From Demequina gelatinilytica (GTDB lineage Bacteria; Actinomycetota; Actinomycetes; Actinomycetales; Demequinaceae), in the NCBI RefSeq assembly GCF_000971115.1, contig NZ_BBLV01000020.1:1-54055 (forward strand): a stretch of DNA of 54,055 nucleotides, given 5' to 3'. Numbering within the stretch: position 1 is the stretch's first letter; every line of letters starts with the position of its first letter. Shown piece by piece: positions 17,742 to 26,773 of the stretch. The position numbers were made by a program, and so were the translations under genes. A model generated the notes under the pieces. It worked only from the letters and a program-made list of their open reading frames with translations. It searched no databases and was not told the DNA's origin.

Positions 17742-18290
17742 TCAGTCGCCTTCCTTCCGTCGTCGTGCGGACACATCCACCGCATCGGCCTCGTCGTGGT
17801 CCTCGAGCGGGCCCAGCAGGAGCTCGAGCCGGCCCAGCGCATCGTGCAGGTACCGCTTGACCGAGCCGGGCGCGAGGCCCAGCTGGTGCGCGATGTCCGG
17901 CACCGTGAGGTCGTCGAAGAACCGCAGCACCACGCATGCCCGCTCCCGTGGCGTCAGGGTCGCCAGCGCCTCGAGCACGTCCGCCGAGGCCTCGACCCCC
18001 GCGAGGGGGTCCACCGACTCCGTGGTGGGTCGGAACAGGTGCTGCACCCTGCGCCAGCGCTGCTCGCGGCGGTAGCCGTCGATGTAGACCGTGGTGATCG
18101 CGCGTCGCACGTACGCCTCGGCCTTGGTCGCCGTCAGCCCCGGGCGCGGATGCGCGAACGTGCGCACCAGCGCGTCCTGCACCAGGTCCTGCGCCAGATG
18201 ACCGTTGCCGCACACGAGGTACGCGTACCCCAGCAGCGCGCGCTCGCGGTCGCGCATCAGCTGGCTCATCGTGTCCCGCCAGTCGCTCAT
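17742..18290 (-). CDS. ECF sigma factor, SigE family
   Basis: 182-aa extracytoplasmic-function sigma factor. Region 2 is YAYLVCGNGHLAQDLVQDAL with the usual DLVQ core; region 4 is TLTPRERACVVLRFFDDLTV followed by the helix-turn-helix VPDIAHQLGLAPGSVKRYL. Length is normal for the family. The ATG at 18290 follows GGGGGAC; an upstream GTG-type extension at 18356 would overlap the proposed promoter. It forms an operon with the large TM protein and probably transcribes its own gene from a CAAC-N17-CGTC promoter. Confidence 0.92.
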   Translation of the reverse strand: MSDWRDTMSQLMRDRERALLGYAYLVCGNGHLAQDLVQDALVRTFAHPRPGLTATKAEAYVRRAITTVYIDGYRREQRWRRVQHLFRPTTESVDPLAGVEASADVLEALATLTPRERACVVLRFFDDLTVPDIAHQLGLAPGSVKRYLHDALGRLELLLGPLEDHDEADAVDVSARRRKEGD

Positions 18291-18323
18291 CGCGTCCCCC
18301 ACCTCGTCGTGCCTCGCAGTATC

Positions 18324-18348
18324 GACGCGGGGGGCGGCCGAAACGTTG
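18324..18348 (-). promoter_or_regulatory. Candidate ECF-type promoter
   Basis: On the minus strand CAAC (18348-18345), 17 bases, then CGTC (18327-18324), about 35 bases before the sigma start. The same CAAC-N17-CGT layout precedes the other ECF sigma gene at 33972. Confidence 0.4.
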
Positions 18349-18380
18349 GGGCGCACCGTCCACGGCGCGGTCTCTTCACC

Positions 18381-18386
18381 TAGAGT
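18381..18386 (+). promoter_or_regulatory. Candidate -10 box for the pyrophosphatase gene
   Basis: TAGAGT about 62 bases before the hppA ATG, giving a leader that carries the GGGAGGAC ribosome binding site. Confidence 0.4.
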
Positions 18387-18448
18387 GGCGAAATACCCCT
18401 TGCGGGCGCGACAACGGAGTCGCGTCGGGGAGACGTCAGGGAGGACGT

Positions 18449-20767
18449 ATGCACGCAGCCGCCACCGCCGTGGAGGTCTCCTCGGGGAGCCTCACCGTCG
18501 TCGTCGTGATCGGGATCATCGCCGCCGTGTCGCTGCTCGCCTCATGGCTGCTGCGTGCCCAGGTGCTCAAGGCGCCCGACGGCACGGAGAAGATGAACGA
18601 CATCGCGACCGCCGTGCAGGAGGGGGCCTCCGCGTACCTGAGCCGGCAGCTGCGCACCCTCGCGCTGTTCGCCGCGCTGGTGTTCGCGCTGCTGTTCCTC
18701 CTGCCGGGGGACACCGGCGTGCGCATCGGCCGCTCCCTGTTCTTCCTGCTGGGAGCGGGATGCTCCGCGACCATCGGCTACATGGGCATGTGGCTCGCGG
18801 TGCGCGCGAACGTCCGGGTGGCCTCCGCCTCGACGCGCCAGGGCGGACGCGCCGAGGGCGCCCGCATCGCGTTCCGGACCGGCGGGGCGGTGGGCATGTC
18901 GGTGGTCGGCATGGGCCTCGGCGGCGCGGCCGCCGTCGTCTTCCTGTACCGGGACGATGCCGCGGCCGTGCTCGAGGGCTTCGGCTTCGGGGCGGCGCTG
19001 CTCGCGATGTTCATGCGCGTGGGCGGCGGCATCTTCACCAAGGCGGCGGATGTCGGCGCGGACCTCGTGGGCAAGGTCGAGCAGCACATCCCGGAGGACG
19101 ATCCCCGCAACGCGGCGACCATCGCCGACAACGTGGGCGACAACGTCGGCGACTGCGCCGGCATGGCGGCGGACCTGTTCGAGTCCTACGCGGTGACCCT
19201 GGTGGCGGCGCTGATCCTGGGCAAGGCGGCGTTCGGCGAGCAGGGCCTCGTGTTCCCCTTGATCGTCACCGCGATCGGCGCCCTGGTCGCTGCGCTCGGG
19301 GTCGCGATCACCAGGGTCCGCGGCGACGAGCCCGGGCTCAAGGCGATCAACCGGGGCTTCTACACCGCGGCGGTGGCGGGCGCGGTGCTCGCCGCGATCG
19401 CCTCGTTCGTCTACCTGCCCTCGACGTTCGCGGACTTCGACGGCTCCGCGGTCGAGGACGCGTCCGGCGATCCGAGGGTCATCGCGACCGTCGCGGTCTT
19501 CGTGGGCATCGGGCTCGCGGGCCTCATCCTGTGGATCACCGGCTACTTCACGGACACCGCGAAGCGCCCGACACGGCGCGTGGCGCGCACCTCGCTCACG
19601 GGCGCCGCGACGGTGGTCCTCTCGGGCATCGGCGTGGGCCTCGAGTCGGCGGTGTACACGGCGACCGTGGTCGCCGGCGCGATCGTCATCCTCTTCGCGG
19701 TCTCGGGCGGCTCGATCGCGCTCGCGCTGTTCCTGGTGGCGCTCGCGGGCTGCGGGCTGCTCACCACGGTCGGGGTGATCGTCGCGATGGACACGTTCGG
19801 GCCGGTGTCCGACAACGCGCAGGGCATCGCCGAGATGTCGGGTGATGTCGACGAGGAGGCCGCGAAGACGCTCACCGATCTCGACGCGGTGGGCAACACC
19901 ACCAAGGCCATCACCAAGGGCATCGCGATCGCGACGGCGGTGCTCGCGGCGACCGCGCTGTTCGGCAGCTACTCGGACGCCGTGACGCACGCCCTCGAGC
20001 AGGCGTCGGCGAACGCCGCCGACTACTTCAGCTACGAGATCATCCACCCGCTCACGCTCGTGGGCGTGATCATCGGCGGGGCCACCGTGTTCCTCTTCAG
20101 CGGGCTCGCGATCGACGCCGTCACACGGGCGGCCGGCGCGATCGTCTTCGAGGTGCGCCGCCAGTTCCGCGAGATGCCGGGGATCATGGACTACTCGCAG
20201 CGTCCCGAGTACGGGCGCGTGGTCGACATCTGCACGCGCGACTCGCTCCGCGAGCTCGCGACCCCGGGCCTGCTGGCCGCGATGGCCCCCATCTTCGTGG
20301 GCTTCGCGCTGGGCGTCGGCGCGCTCGCAGGCTTCCTCGCCGGGGCGATCGGCACGGGGGTGCTCATGGCGGTGTTCCTCGCCAACGCCGGCGGCTCGTG
20401 GGACAACGCGAAGAAGATCGTCGAGGACGGCTACCACGGCGGCAAGAACTCCGCCGCGCATGAGGCCACGGTCATCGGCGACACCATCGGCGACCCGTTC
20501 AAGGACACGGCGGGCCCCGCGATCAACCCGCTCATCAAGGTGATGAACCTGGTGGCGCTGCTCATCGCGCCCGCGGTGGTCGCGCTGAGCTACGGCGACG
20601 GCGCGAACAGCCTGTGGCGGACCGTGATCGCATCCGTCGCCGCGATCGTCGCGGTGGTCGCGGTGGGTCTCGCGTCGCATCGAGCGCATGCGGGCGGCAT
20701 CGCGAGCGAGGCCGACGCAGCGGAGGCGGAGGAGCATCACGACGAGCCCGCGCGCGAGCTCCAGTAG
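18449..20767 (+). CDS. hppA: K+-independent H+-translocating pyrophosphatase
   Basis: 772-aa membrane-integral pyrophosphatase that couples PPi hydrolysis to ion pumping. The substrate-site motif DVGADLVGKVE begins at about residue 201, followed by ADNVGDNVGDCAGMAADLFE. The motif GNTTKA is at 482-487; Lys486 (not Ala) at this position marks the K+-independent H+-pumping class in the known family. A second Asp-rich site is GGSWDNAKK with GDTIGDPFKDTAGPA. About 16 TM helices are expected, and length is normal. GGGAGGAC precedes the ATG. In Streptomyces hppA also lies near topA, so the neighbourhood is conserved. Confidence 0.96.
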   Translation: MHAAATAVEVSSGSLTVVVVIGIIAAVSLLASWLLRAQVLKAPDGTEKMNDIATAVQEGASAYLSRQLRTLALFAALVFALLFLLPGDTGVRIGRSLFFLLGAGCSATIGYMGMWLAVRANVRVASASTRQGGRAEGARIAFRTGGAVGMSVVGMGLGGAAAVVFLYRDDAAAVLEGFGFGAALLAMFMRVGGGIFTKAADVGADLVGKVEQHIPEDDPRNAATIADNVGDNVGDCAGMAADLFESYAVTLVAALILGKAAFGEQGLVFPLIVTAIGALVAALGVAITRVRGDEPGLKAINRGFYTAAVAGAVLAAIASFVYLPSTFADFDGSAVEDASGDPRVIATVAVFVGIGLAGLILWITGYFTDTAKRPTRRVARTSLTGAATVVLSGIGVGLESAVYTATVVAGAIVILFAVSGGSIALALFLVALAGCGLLTTVGVIVAMDTFGPVSDNAQGIAEMSGDVDEEAAKTLTDLDAVGNTTKAITKGIAIATAVLAATALFGSYSDAVTHALEQASANAADYFSYEIIHPLTLVGVIIGGATVFLFSGLAIDAVTRAAGAIVFEVRRQFREMPGIMDYSQRPEYGRVVDICTRDSLRELATPGLLAAMAPIFVGFALGVGALAGFLAGAIGTGVLMAVFLANAGGSWDNAKKIVEDGYHGGKNSAAHEATVIGDTIGDPFKDTAGPAINPLIKVMNLVALLIAPAVVALSYGDGANSLWRTVIASVAAIVAVVAVGLASHRAHAGGIASEADAAEAEEHHDEPARELQ

Positions 20768-20854
20768 GGCGTCCCCGCGCGTCTTCCACGTGGACCGCCA
20801 TCGCTGGTAGAACTTGCCCATCTCGACTTGCTCGAGGAGTCGAGGGGCAGGTCC

Positions 20855-21328
20855 ATGAACCGCGAGGTCGAACGCGAGCACGCGCGGCGCTCACGACAGG
20901 CGACGCGCGACCTGGCCTCCTGGGCCGTGTTCCTCGTCGCGCTCCTCTGGGCTGAGATGTGGCTGGTCGACAGGGTCCTCGAGGACGGCTACAGCTCCGC
21001 CAGATCGATCGGGATGTCCATCGCGGTGCCGCTCCTTGCTCGACTGTCCATCCGGATGCGGGCACGCGTTCAGCCGTGGCGCTTCCCCGTGGCTCCGCTG
21101 CGGGAGCCGGGGGAGCGGACGGTCCGCCTCACCTCGTGGGGGAAGCATCGGATGCGGGTGCTGTGGACGGTCTACATGGAGGCGTCCACGGGGCTCGGAT
21201 GGAAGGAGCTGGGGGAGCGCAAGGACGCGAAGAGCCCCCTGGTGGTGCGCGCGGGCCTCGCGGACGAGGCCGCGATGGACCTGGGTCTGCTCCTGGAGGG
21301 TCACGGGGCGACCGTGGTGATCGAGTAG
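20855..21328 (+). CDS. Membrane protein with L7/L12 C-terminal-like domain
   Basis: 157-aa protein. A charged N terminus is followed by one or two TM helices (about residues 22-40 and 48-62). The cytoplasmic C-terminal part (about 80-157) reads VRLTSWGKHRM, TGLGWKELGERK, SPLVVRAGLADEAAM, LLLEGHGATVVIE. This is the order of the ribosomal L7/L12 C-terminal domain (strand, helix with GLGLKEAK, 'APxxVKEGVSKEEA', 'LEEAGAxVEI'). The resemblance is by pattern only. GAGGGGCAGG precedes the ATG. The next gene has the same architecture, suggesting a duplicated pair. Confidence 0.75.
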   Translation: MNREVEREHARRSRQATRDLASWAVFLVALLWAEMWLVDRVLEDGYSSARSIGMSIAVPLLARLSIRMRARVQPWRFPVAPLREPGERTVRLTSWGKHRMRVLWTVYMEASTGLGWKELGERKDAKSPLVVRAGLADEAAMDLGLLLEGHGATVVIE

Positions 21329-21403
21329 CCGGTCGGACGCGGGTGCGGATCTCGGGTAGAACAGGCACATGCCGACTCGAGACGCGAACCGCGGGTGCCC
21401 CGC

Positions 21404-21829
21404 ATGAGCCGGGGCGCGCGCTGGGCCATCGTCCTGTCCGGCATCGTGGCCTGGGCGGCGGTGCTCGCGGTGCTGTCCTCGACGCTTCCGTTCTGGGTGG
21501 TCGCCGTGGCCGTGGTGCTGCCTGCGGTCGTCATGGAGGCCCCGATCCGCAGGTTCCTGGGCCTGTCACCCCTCGGACGTCCCCCGTCCCGCGAGCCCGG
21601 ACGGTTCACGGTCACGGTGACGGGCTGGGGAGAGACCCCTGAGCTGGTGCTCGCGGCGGCGCGCGAGGAAGGCGCGGATGCGCGTCAGCTCCGCACCGTG
21701 CGCGAGGCCCTCGAGAAGGGGGCGCCGCTCATCGTCCGCAGGAACGTCTCGGAGGCCGCTGCGCGCGACGTCGCCGGGAGCCTTGAGCGCGCCGGTGCCG
21801 TCGTCGCGATCGAGGAGGCTGACGACTGA
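21404..21829 (+). CDS. Second membrane protein with L7/L12 C-terminal-like domain
   Basis: 141-aa protein with two N-terminal TM helices, then a cytoplasmic domain from about residue 65: FTVTVTGWG, VLAAAREEGAD, ALEKGAPLIVRRNVSEAAAR, LERAGAVVAIEE. It follows the L7/L12 C-terminal domain pattern and parallels its upstream neighbour, although here the GLGLKEAK helix is replaced by ADARQLRTVREA. It could bind a translation factor or just reuse the fold. The start at ATG 21404 lacks a good ribosome binding site; GTG 21395 is an in-frame alternative. Confidence 0.65.
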   Translation: MSRGARWAIVLSGIVAWAAVLAVLSSTLPFWVVAVAVVLPAVVMEAPIRRFLGLSPLGRPPSREPGRFTVTVTGWGETPELVLAAAREEGADARQLRTVREALEKGAPLIVRRNVSEAAARDVAGSLERAGAVVAIEEADD

Positions 21830-21897
21830 GACGTGGCGCCGCCGGGTCCCGGCCGCGTCGCAACCTCCGTGACACACGACCCTGGCACGATGCCGGG

Positions 21898-23349
21898 ATG
21901 GCACGGATGAACGCGAAGCTGGCGGGAGGCGTGGTCGGCGCGCTCGTCGTGGTCGAGGGCACCTCAGGCGTCCTTCAGGGCTACTACACGCCCCTCCTCA
22001 CCGACATCGCCCGGCACCTGGGCATCCACGATGCCGATGTGAACTGGCTCGAGGCGGCCCAGCTGCTGCTCAGCGCGATCGTCGTGCCGGTGCTGGCGCG
22101 CCTGGGCGACATCATCGGCCACCGCAAGGTGCTGCTGGCCTCGCTCCTGGTGACCGCGGTGGCGAGCTGGAGCCTCGCCTTCGCGCCGAGCTTCCCGCTG
22201 TACATCCTCGCGTGGGCGATCCAGGGCTTCTACGTGGTGTGGCTCCCGCTCAACATCGCGATCATCCACTCGCGTGCGCGCGACCGCGAGGACGGTGCCG
22301 CGCTCACCCGCAAGGGCGCCGGCGTGATCGTCGCAGCGCTCCAGGCGGGCGCGATCCTCGGGGCGCTCGCGGGCGGGCAGCTGGGCGGGATGCTGCCGCT
22401 GTGGGCGACGCTCAGCGTCCCTGCGGTGCTGGTGACCGTCGCGTTCCTGGTGGTGCTGCTCAAGGTGCCCGACACGGGCGTCCGCCGTGAAGGCTCGGTC
22501 GACACCCTCGGCGCGGTGATCCTCACCCTGAGCCTCGTCGCGCTCACGGGCGGGCTCTCGCTGGTCCGCGCGGACGGGTTCACACCATGGGTCGCGGTCG
22601 TCATCGCGATCGGTGCGCTCCTCATGTGGCTCTTCGTCCGTGTCGAGGGTGCCAAGCAGGACCCGCTGGTGGACATCGCGCTCATCAAGAGCCCGACGGT
22701 GTGGCCCGTGATCCTCACCGCGGCGCTGTTCGGGGTGAGCGTGCTCGGGGCCCAGGGACCGCTGTCGACGTTCGCGCGCACCGATCCGTCCGAGGTCGGC
22801 TACGGCCTGGGGCTGACGTCCGCCACGGCCTCGTACCTCATCGGCGCCTACGTGATGTCGCTCCTGGTCGGTGCGCTGCTGTTCGCCCGCCTCAGCGCCC
22901 GCTTCAGCCCGCGAGGCGTGCTCATCGCCGCATCGTTCCTGGTCGCGGGCGGGTACCTCGCGCTCATCCCGCTGCATGGCAGCACAGCTGTGGTGGTGGG
23001 CTGCATGGTCGTCGCAGGGCTCGGCTCCGGTGCGCTCGTCGCGGCGCTGCCGGCCGCCGCCGCCTCCGCCGCCCCCGCGCACCAGACCGCGATGGCGACA
23101 GGTCTCACCAACACGACCAAGACCATCGGCGGCACGTTCGCCTCCGCGGCGTTCGCGGTCGCGCTCGTGAGCGGGGCCACGGCGGGAGCAGGCGAGTCCA
23201 CCGCCGGCACGCTGTCCGGCTACATGACCGTGTGGGCCATCTGCGGCGGCACCGCCATCGTGGCCGCCCTGTGCCTGTTCGCCGTCCCCAAGGTCGCGTT
23301 CCAGCACAACATCGACGCGGTCGAGGCCGAGGCGGCGGGCGCCCGATGA
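21898..23349 (+). CDS. MFS transporter, drug:H+ antiporter-2-like
   Basis: 483-aa major facilitator with about 14 TM helices. Motif A between TM2 and TM3 appears as LARLGDIIGHRKVLL. The later DTLGAVILTLSLVALTGGLS region between halves is typical of the 14-helix DHA2 group, which exports drugs or metabolites with proton exchange. No substrate can be assigned. The ATG at 21898 is used; ATG 21907 is possible. The stop overlaps the peptidase start (ATGA), so the two are co-translated. Confidence 0.9.
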   Translation: MARMNAKLAGGVVGALVVVEGTSGVLQGYYTPLLTDIARHLGIHDADVNWLEAAQLLLSAIVVPVLARLGDIIGHRKVLLASLLVTAVASWSLAFAPSFPLYILAWAIQGFYVVWLPLNIAIIHSRARDREDGAALTRKGAGVIVAALQAGAILGALAGGQLGGMLPLWATLSVPAVLVTVAFLVVLLKVPDTGVRREGSVDTLGAVILTLSLVALTGGLSLVRADGFTPWVAVVIAIGALLMWLFVRVEGAKQDPLVDIALIKSPTVWPVILTAALFGVSVLGAQGPLSTFARTDPSEVGYGLGLTSATASYLIGAYVMSLLVGALLFARLSARFSPRGVLIAASFLVAGGYLALIPLHGSTAVVVGCMVVAGLGSGALVAALPAAAASAAPAHQTAMATGLTNTTKTIGGTFASAAFAVALVSGATAGAGESTAGTLSGYMTVWAICGGTAIVAALCLFAVPKVAFQHNIDAVEAEAAGAR

Positions 23350-24704
23350 GCGTCCCCGCCGCCGAGCAGGTCGCGGAGCACCTCGCGGCCCTCATCCGCA
23401 TCCCGACGGTGACCCCGAAGGACCTGGGCCCGCACGACGACGCGACCGCGGCATCGTTCGCCGCGCTTCACCGGGCGCTGCACACCTTCTATCCCCGCGT
23501 CCTCGCGCACGAGGTCGAGACCGTGGGACGCGCCGGCCTGCTGGTCCGGATCCCTGGCGCCGCAGCCGACCGCCCCGTGGTCCTCATGGCCCACCAGGAC
23601 GTGGTGCCGGTGCCGAGCGACTGGGCGGCCGAGGGCTGGGAGCACGAGCCCTTCGCCGGTGCGATCGTCGACGGATGGGTGTTCGGGCGCGGTGCGCTCG
23701 ACGACAAGGGCGCGCTCACGGTGATGCTCGAGGCAGTCGAGTCGCTGCTGGGCGAGGGCTGGATCCCCGCGCAGGACCTCCACCTCCTCCTCGGTGCGGA
23801 CGAGGAGTCCTACGGCGACTGCGCGATCACCGCCGCGACGCTCCTGCAGGAGCGCGGCATCGTGCCGTGGATGGTGCTCGACGAGGGCGGCGCGGTCGCG
23901 ACGGGCGCCTTCCCCGGCCTCGACGGCGAGGCCGCGGTCATCGGCGTCTCCGAGAAGGGGATCGTCGACGTGCGGCTCACGGTCGAGGGACTCGGCGGGC
24001 ATGCCTCGACGCCGCCGCGCGAGTCCGCTCCCGGCATCCTCGCCAACGCCTTGGCGCGCATCGAGGCGAACCCTCACCCGGCTGCGGTCAGCGAGGTCTC
24101 GATCGAGATGCTCACGCTCGTGGGCGGTCGGCTCCGCGGCCCGCTCGGCGCGCTCCTGCGCCGCGCGTCGTCCCTGCGCGGAGTGCTCGCGCGGGTGATG
24201 CCGCGTCTGGGTCCGGAGCTCGCGGCGATGGTCCGCACCACGGTCGCGATCACGCAGCTCGAGGGAAGCCCCGCGCACAACGTCCTCGCGACGCGCGCGA
24301 CCGCGGTGCTCAACATCCGTGTCGCGGTCGGGTCGAGCGTCGAGGAGGCCGTCGCGCATGTGCGCGACGTGGTCAAGGACCCCCGCGTCACCCTCGAGCC
24401 GGAGGTGCCGTCCGAGCCCTCGCCGGTGTCCCCGCGAGGGGACGATGCGCGGTGGGCGGCGATGCTCGAGGCCGTCGGGGCGTCGTATCCGGACGCGCTC
24501 GCGATCCCGTACGTCATGCTCGCCGCCTCCGACTCGCGGCACCTCGCGCCGATGTCGGGCGCCACCTACCGCTTCGCGCCGCTGAGGATGTCGAAGCCTC
24601 AGCGCGAGGCGGTGCACGGGCCCAACGAGAAGGTCGAGGTCGAGTCCCTCGGCCGCGGCGTCGCGTTCTACCGTGCGCTGCTGACCTCGACCAGACTGGG
24701 GTGA
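23346..24704 (+). CDS. M20 family metallopeptidase
   Basis: 452-aa zinc-dependent peptidase/deacylase of the M20 (carboxypeptidase/dipeptidase) family. Metal and catalytic residues are in VLMAHQDVVPV (His, Asp), GRGALDDKGALT (Asp), and GADEESYGDC (Glu-Glu). The dimerisation domain contains GGHASTPP, and a final metal His is in EAVHGPNEKV. The protein is cytosolic, with no signal peptide. Length is usual for M20 dipeptidases. It lies in a tight operon between MFS and GNAT genes. Confidence 0.93.
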   Translation: MSVPAAEQVAEHLAALIRIPTVTPKDLGPHDDATAASFAALHRALHTFYPRVLAHEVETVGRAGLLVRIPGAAADRPVVLMAHQDVVPVPSDWAAEGWEHEPFAGAIVDGWVFGRGALDDKGALTVMLEAVESLLGEGWIPAQDLHLLLGADEESYGDCAITAATLLQERGIVPWMVLDEGGAVATGAFPGLDGEAAVIGVSEKGIVDVRLTVEGLGGHASTPPRESAPGILANALARIEANPHPAAVSEVSIEMLTLVGGRLRGPLGALLRRASSLRGVLARVMPRLGPELAAMVRTTVAITQLEGSPAHNVLATRATAVLNIRVAVGSSVEEAVAHVRDVVKDPRVTLEPEVPSEPSPVSPRGDDARWAAMLEAVGASYPDALAIPYVMLAASDSRHLAPMSGATYRFAPLRMSKPQREAVHGPNEKVEVESLGRGVAFYRALLTSTRLG

Positions 24705-25231
24705 TGACCCCGACCATCCGCCGGATCGTCCCCGAGGACTGGGCGCGGGCGCGCGACCTCCGGCTCGCGGCGCTCGCGGACCCGGCCGCCGCGGTCGCGT
24801 TCCTCGACACGCTCGAGGTGGCGAGCGCCCGGCCCGACGAGTTCTGGATCGATCGCACGGCACGGGCCTCGCACGGCGGGGAGGCGCTGCAGCTGCTCGC
24901 GGAGGACGGCGGGGTGCTGGTCGGCACGGTCACGGTGCTGGTCCAGGGCGCCGGCTCGGCCGACTACTTCGGCGCGATCATCCCCGAGCGCCGCGCGATC
25001 CTGGTGGGCGTCTACGTCGAGCCCGCGGCTCGGGGGACGGGGCTCATCGGGGAGCTGGTGGAACGCGCATGCGCGTGGTCCCGCGAGCAGGGCCTCGCAG
25101 CGCTCCACCTCGATGTGCATGCCGACAACCCGCGTGCGCGGGCCGCCTACGAGCGTCTCGGCTTCCGCGCGACCGGCCACGTGCTCGAGACGGCGGCAGG
25201 TCATGAGGTCCAGATGGTCCGCGCGCTGTGA
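24704..25231 (+). CDS. GNAT family N-acetyltransferase
   Basis: 175-aa acyltransferase. The acetyl-CoA site is VGVYVEPAARGTGLIGELVE with the R/QxxGxG/A loop as ARGTGL. It is followed by ALHLDVHADNPRARAAYERL and GFRATG, the usual motif B and C-terminal strands. It starts with TGATG overlap after the M20 gene. The acceptor is unknown. The N terminus (IRRIVPEDWARARDLRLAAL) is a standard GNAT start. Confidence 0.9.
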   Translation: MTPTIRRIVPEDWARARDLRLAALADPAAAVAFLDTLEVASARPDEFWIDRTARASHGGEALQLLAEDGGVLVGTVTVLVQGAGSADYFGAIIPERRAILVGVYVEPAARGTGLIGELVERACAWSREQGLAALHLDVHADNPRARAAYERLGFRATGHVLETAAGHEVQMVRAL

Positions 25232-25245
25232 CGGCCCGGCCGCAC

Positions 25246-25251
25246 TAGCCT
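25246..25251 (+). promoter_or_regulatory. -10 box for the methyltransferase gene, leaderless spacing
   Basis: TAGCCT ends 7 bases before the GTG at 25259. Confidence 0.55.
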
Positions 25252-25258
25252 CGTTGGC

Positions 25259-26773
25259 GTGACCCTCGACGCCCCCGCCCTGCCCGATCCCGCCTCCGCC
25301 GACGCGCTCCGCAGCGACCTCGCCGACTGGACGGTCGACGCGGTCGAGGCCGTGGTGGGGGACCGTGCCATGCGCGCCTTCTCCCGCGAGCAGGTGCTGC
25401 CGGCCCGCGTCGCGGCCCGCGCATCGTCCACGCCGCAGGCGACGCTCACCCGGCTGTTCCTCCTGGGCGACCCCGTGGCGACGTCGGCGCTCGACGCAGC
25501 CCTTCCCGCGACGGGCGCCGACGGTGCGGCCCGCCTGGGCCTGGTCGAGCTGTCGGGCGGGGAGGCCCGTGCGCGCGTGGACCTCCGGCCGTACGCGGCG
25601 ATCGGGGAGGAGGGCGAGTCGCGCTGGTGGGTCGCGTCCGACCAGGGCGAGGCGGTCACGGGCGCGCGCCTGCGCGCCGACCACGTGCTGGGCATCGGCG
25701 GGGCGTCGCTCACCCTCGCCGGGATGACGATGCGCGCGCCGGTGGGGCGCGTGCTGGACCTGGGCACGGGGTGCGGGATCCAGGCGCTCCATGCCGCGCG
25801 GCACGCGGAGGCGGTGGTCGCGACCGACATCTCGCGCCGCGCGCTCGCCTACGCCGAGTTCAACCGCGCTCTCAACGACGCCGGCGCCTGGTCCCTGCGC
25901 GAGGGCTCGATGCTCGACCCGGTCGCGGGGGAGCAGTTCGACCTGGTGGTGTCGAACCCGCCGTTCGTCATCACGCCCGAGGGGGCGCCGAGCTTCGAGT
26001 ACCGGGCGTCCGGGGTCCCGGGCGACGGCATCGTGTCCACGCTCGTGTCGAGCGTCGGCACGGTGCTCGCACCGGGCGGGGTGGCGCAGATGCTCGGCAA
26101 CTGGGAGATCCGAGGGGAGTCCTGGGACGAGCCGCTCGAGGCGTGGCTCGCGGCCTCGCCGGTGCCGCTCGACGCGTGGGTGATCGAGCGGGACGAGCTC
26201 GATGCCGCCGAGTACGCCGAGACCTGGCTGCGGGACGCGGGAGTCACGCCCGAGCGTGGGCGTGCCGAGTTCGATGCCGCCTACCAGGCGTATCTCACGG
26301 ACTTCGACGCGCGCGGCGTGCGAGCCATCGGCTTCGGGATGGTGCTGCTGCGCCGCCCCGTCGACGGCATCCCGACGCTGCGCCGCCTCGAGCAGCACGA
26401 GGGTCCGCTGCAGGAGCCGTTCGGCGGCTACCTCGTCTCCGCGCTCGCGGCCCACGATCGCGTGGTGGCGCTGTCCGACGACGCGCTGCTCGACACCGCC
26501 TGGACCGCCGCTGCCGATGTCACCCGCGAGTCGTACGGCCCGGTGCTCCAGGCGGACCCCTCCCATCTGCTGCTGCGCCAGGGCGCGGGGCTCGGGCGCT
26601 CGGTGTCGATGGATACGGCGCTCGCGGGGTTCGTCGGGGCATGCGACGGAGAGCTCACCGCGAGGCAGATCGCGCATGCGCTCGCGGCGCTGCTGGACGT
26701 GTCCTCCGGGACGATGCTGGCCGGACTGGTCCCGGCGATCCGCGAGCTGGTGGCGGACGGCTTCCTCGCGTAG
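25259..26773 (+). CDS. Class I SAM methyltransferase with N-terminal and C-terminal extensions
   Basis: 504-aa protein. An N-terminal winged-helix-like region (1-150, similar to the DUF7059 extension of this actinobacterial family) precedes a Rossmann methyltransferase core. The SAM loop is VLDLGTGCGIQA (about 164-175) and the catalytic motif is VSNPPFVI (Asn233-Phe236), the NPPF/Y motif of enzymes that methylate amide or amino nitrogens of proteins, rRNA or DNA. The C-terminal part (about 350-504) is specific to the family. The target is probably protein or rRNA rather than a small molecule, but this is not certain. GTG start with a leaderless promoter. Confidence 0.88.
   Translation: MTLDAPALPDPASADALRSDLADWTVDAVEAVVGDRAMRAFSREQVLPARVAARASSTPQATLTRLFLLGDPVATSALDAALPATGADGAARLGLVELSGGEARARVDLRPYAAIGEEGESRWWVASDQGEAVTGARLRADHVLGIGGASLTLAGMTMRAPVGRVLDLGTGCGIQALHAARHAEAVVATDISRRALAYAEFNRALNDAGAWSLREGSMLDPVAGEQFDLVVSNPPFVITPEGAPSFEYRASGVPGDGIVSTLVSSVGTVLAPGGVAQMLGNWEIRGESWDEPLEAWLAASPVPLDAWVIERDELDAAEYAETWLRDAGVTPERGRAEFDAAYQAYLTDFDARGVRAIGFGMVLLRRPVDGIPTLRRLEQHEGPLQEPFGGYLVSALAAHDRVVALSDDALLDTAWTAAADVTRESYGPVLQADPSHLLLRQGAGLGRSVSMDTALAGFVGACDGELTARQIAHALAALLDVSSGTMLAGLVPAIRELVADGFLA

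Noticed and set aside
18542..20881. 779-codon minus-strand frame opposite hppA
   Set aside because: The plus-strand frame encodes a complete pyrophosphatase; the antisense product is His/Arg/Asp low-complexity.
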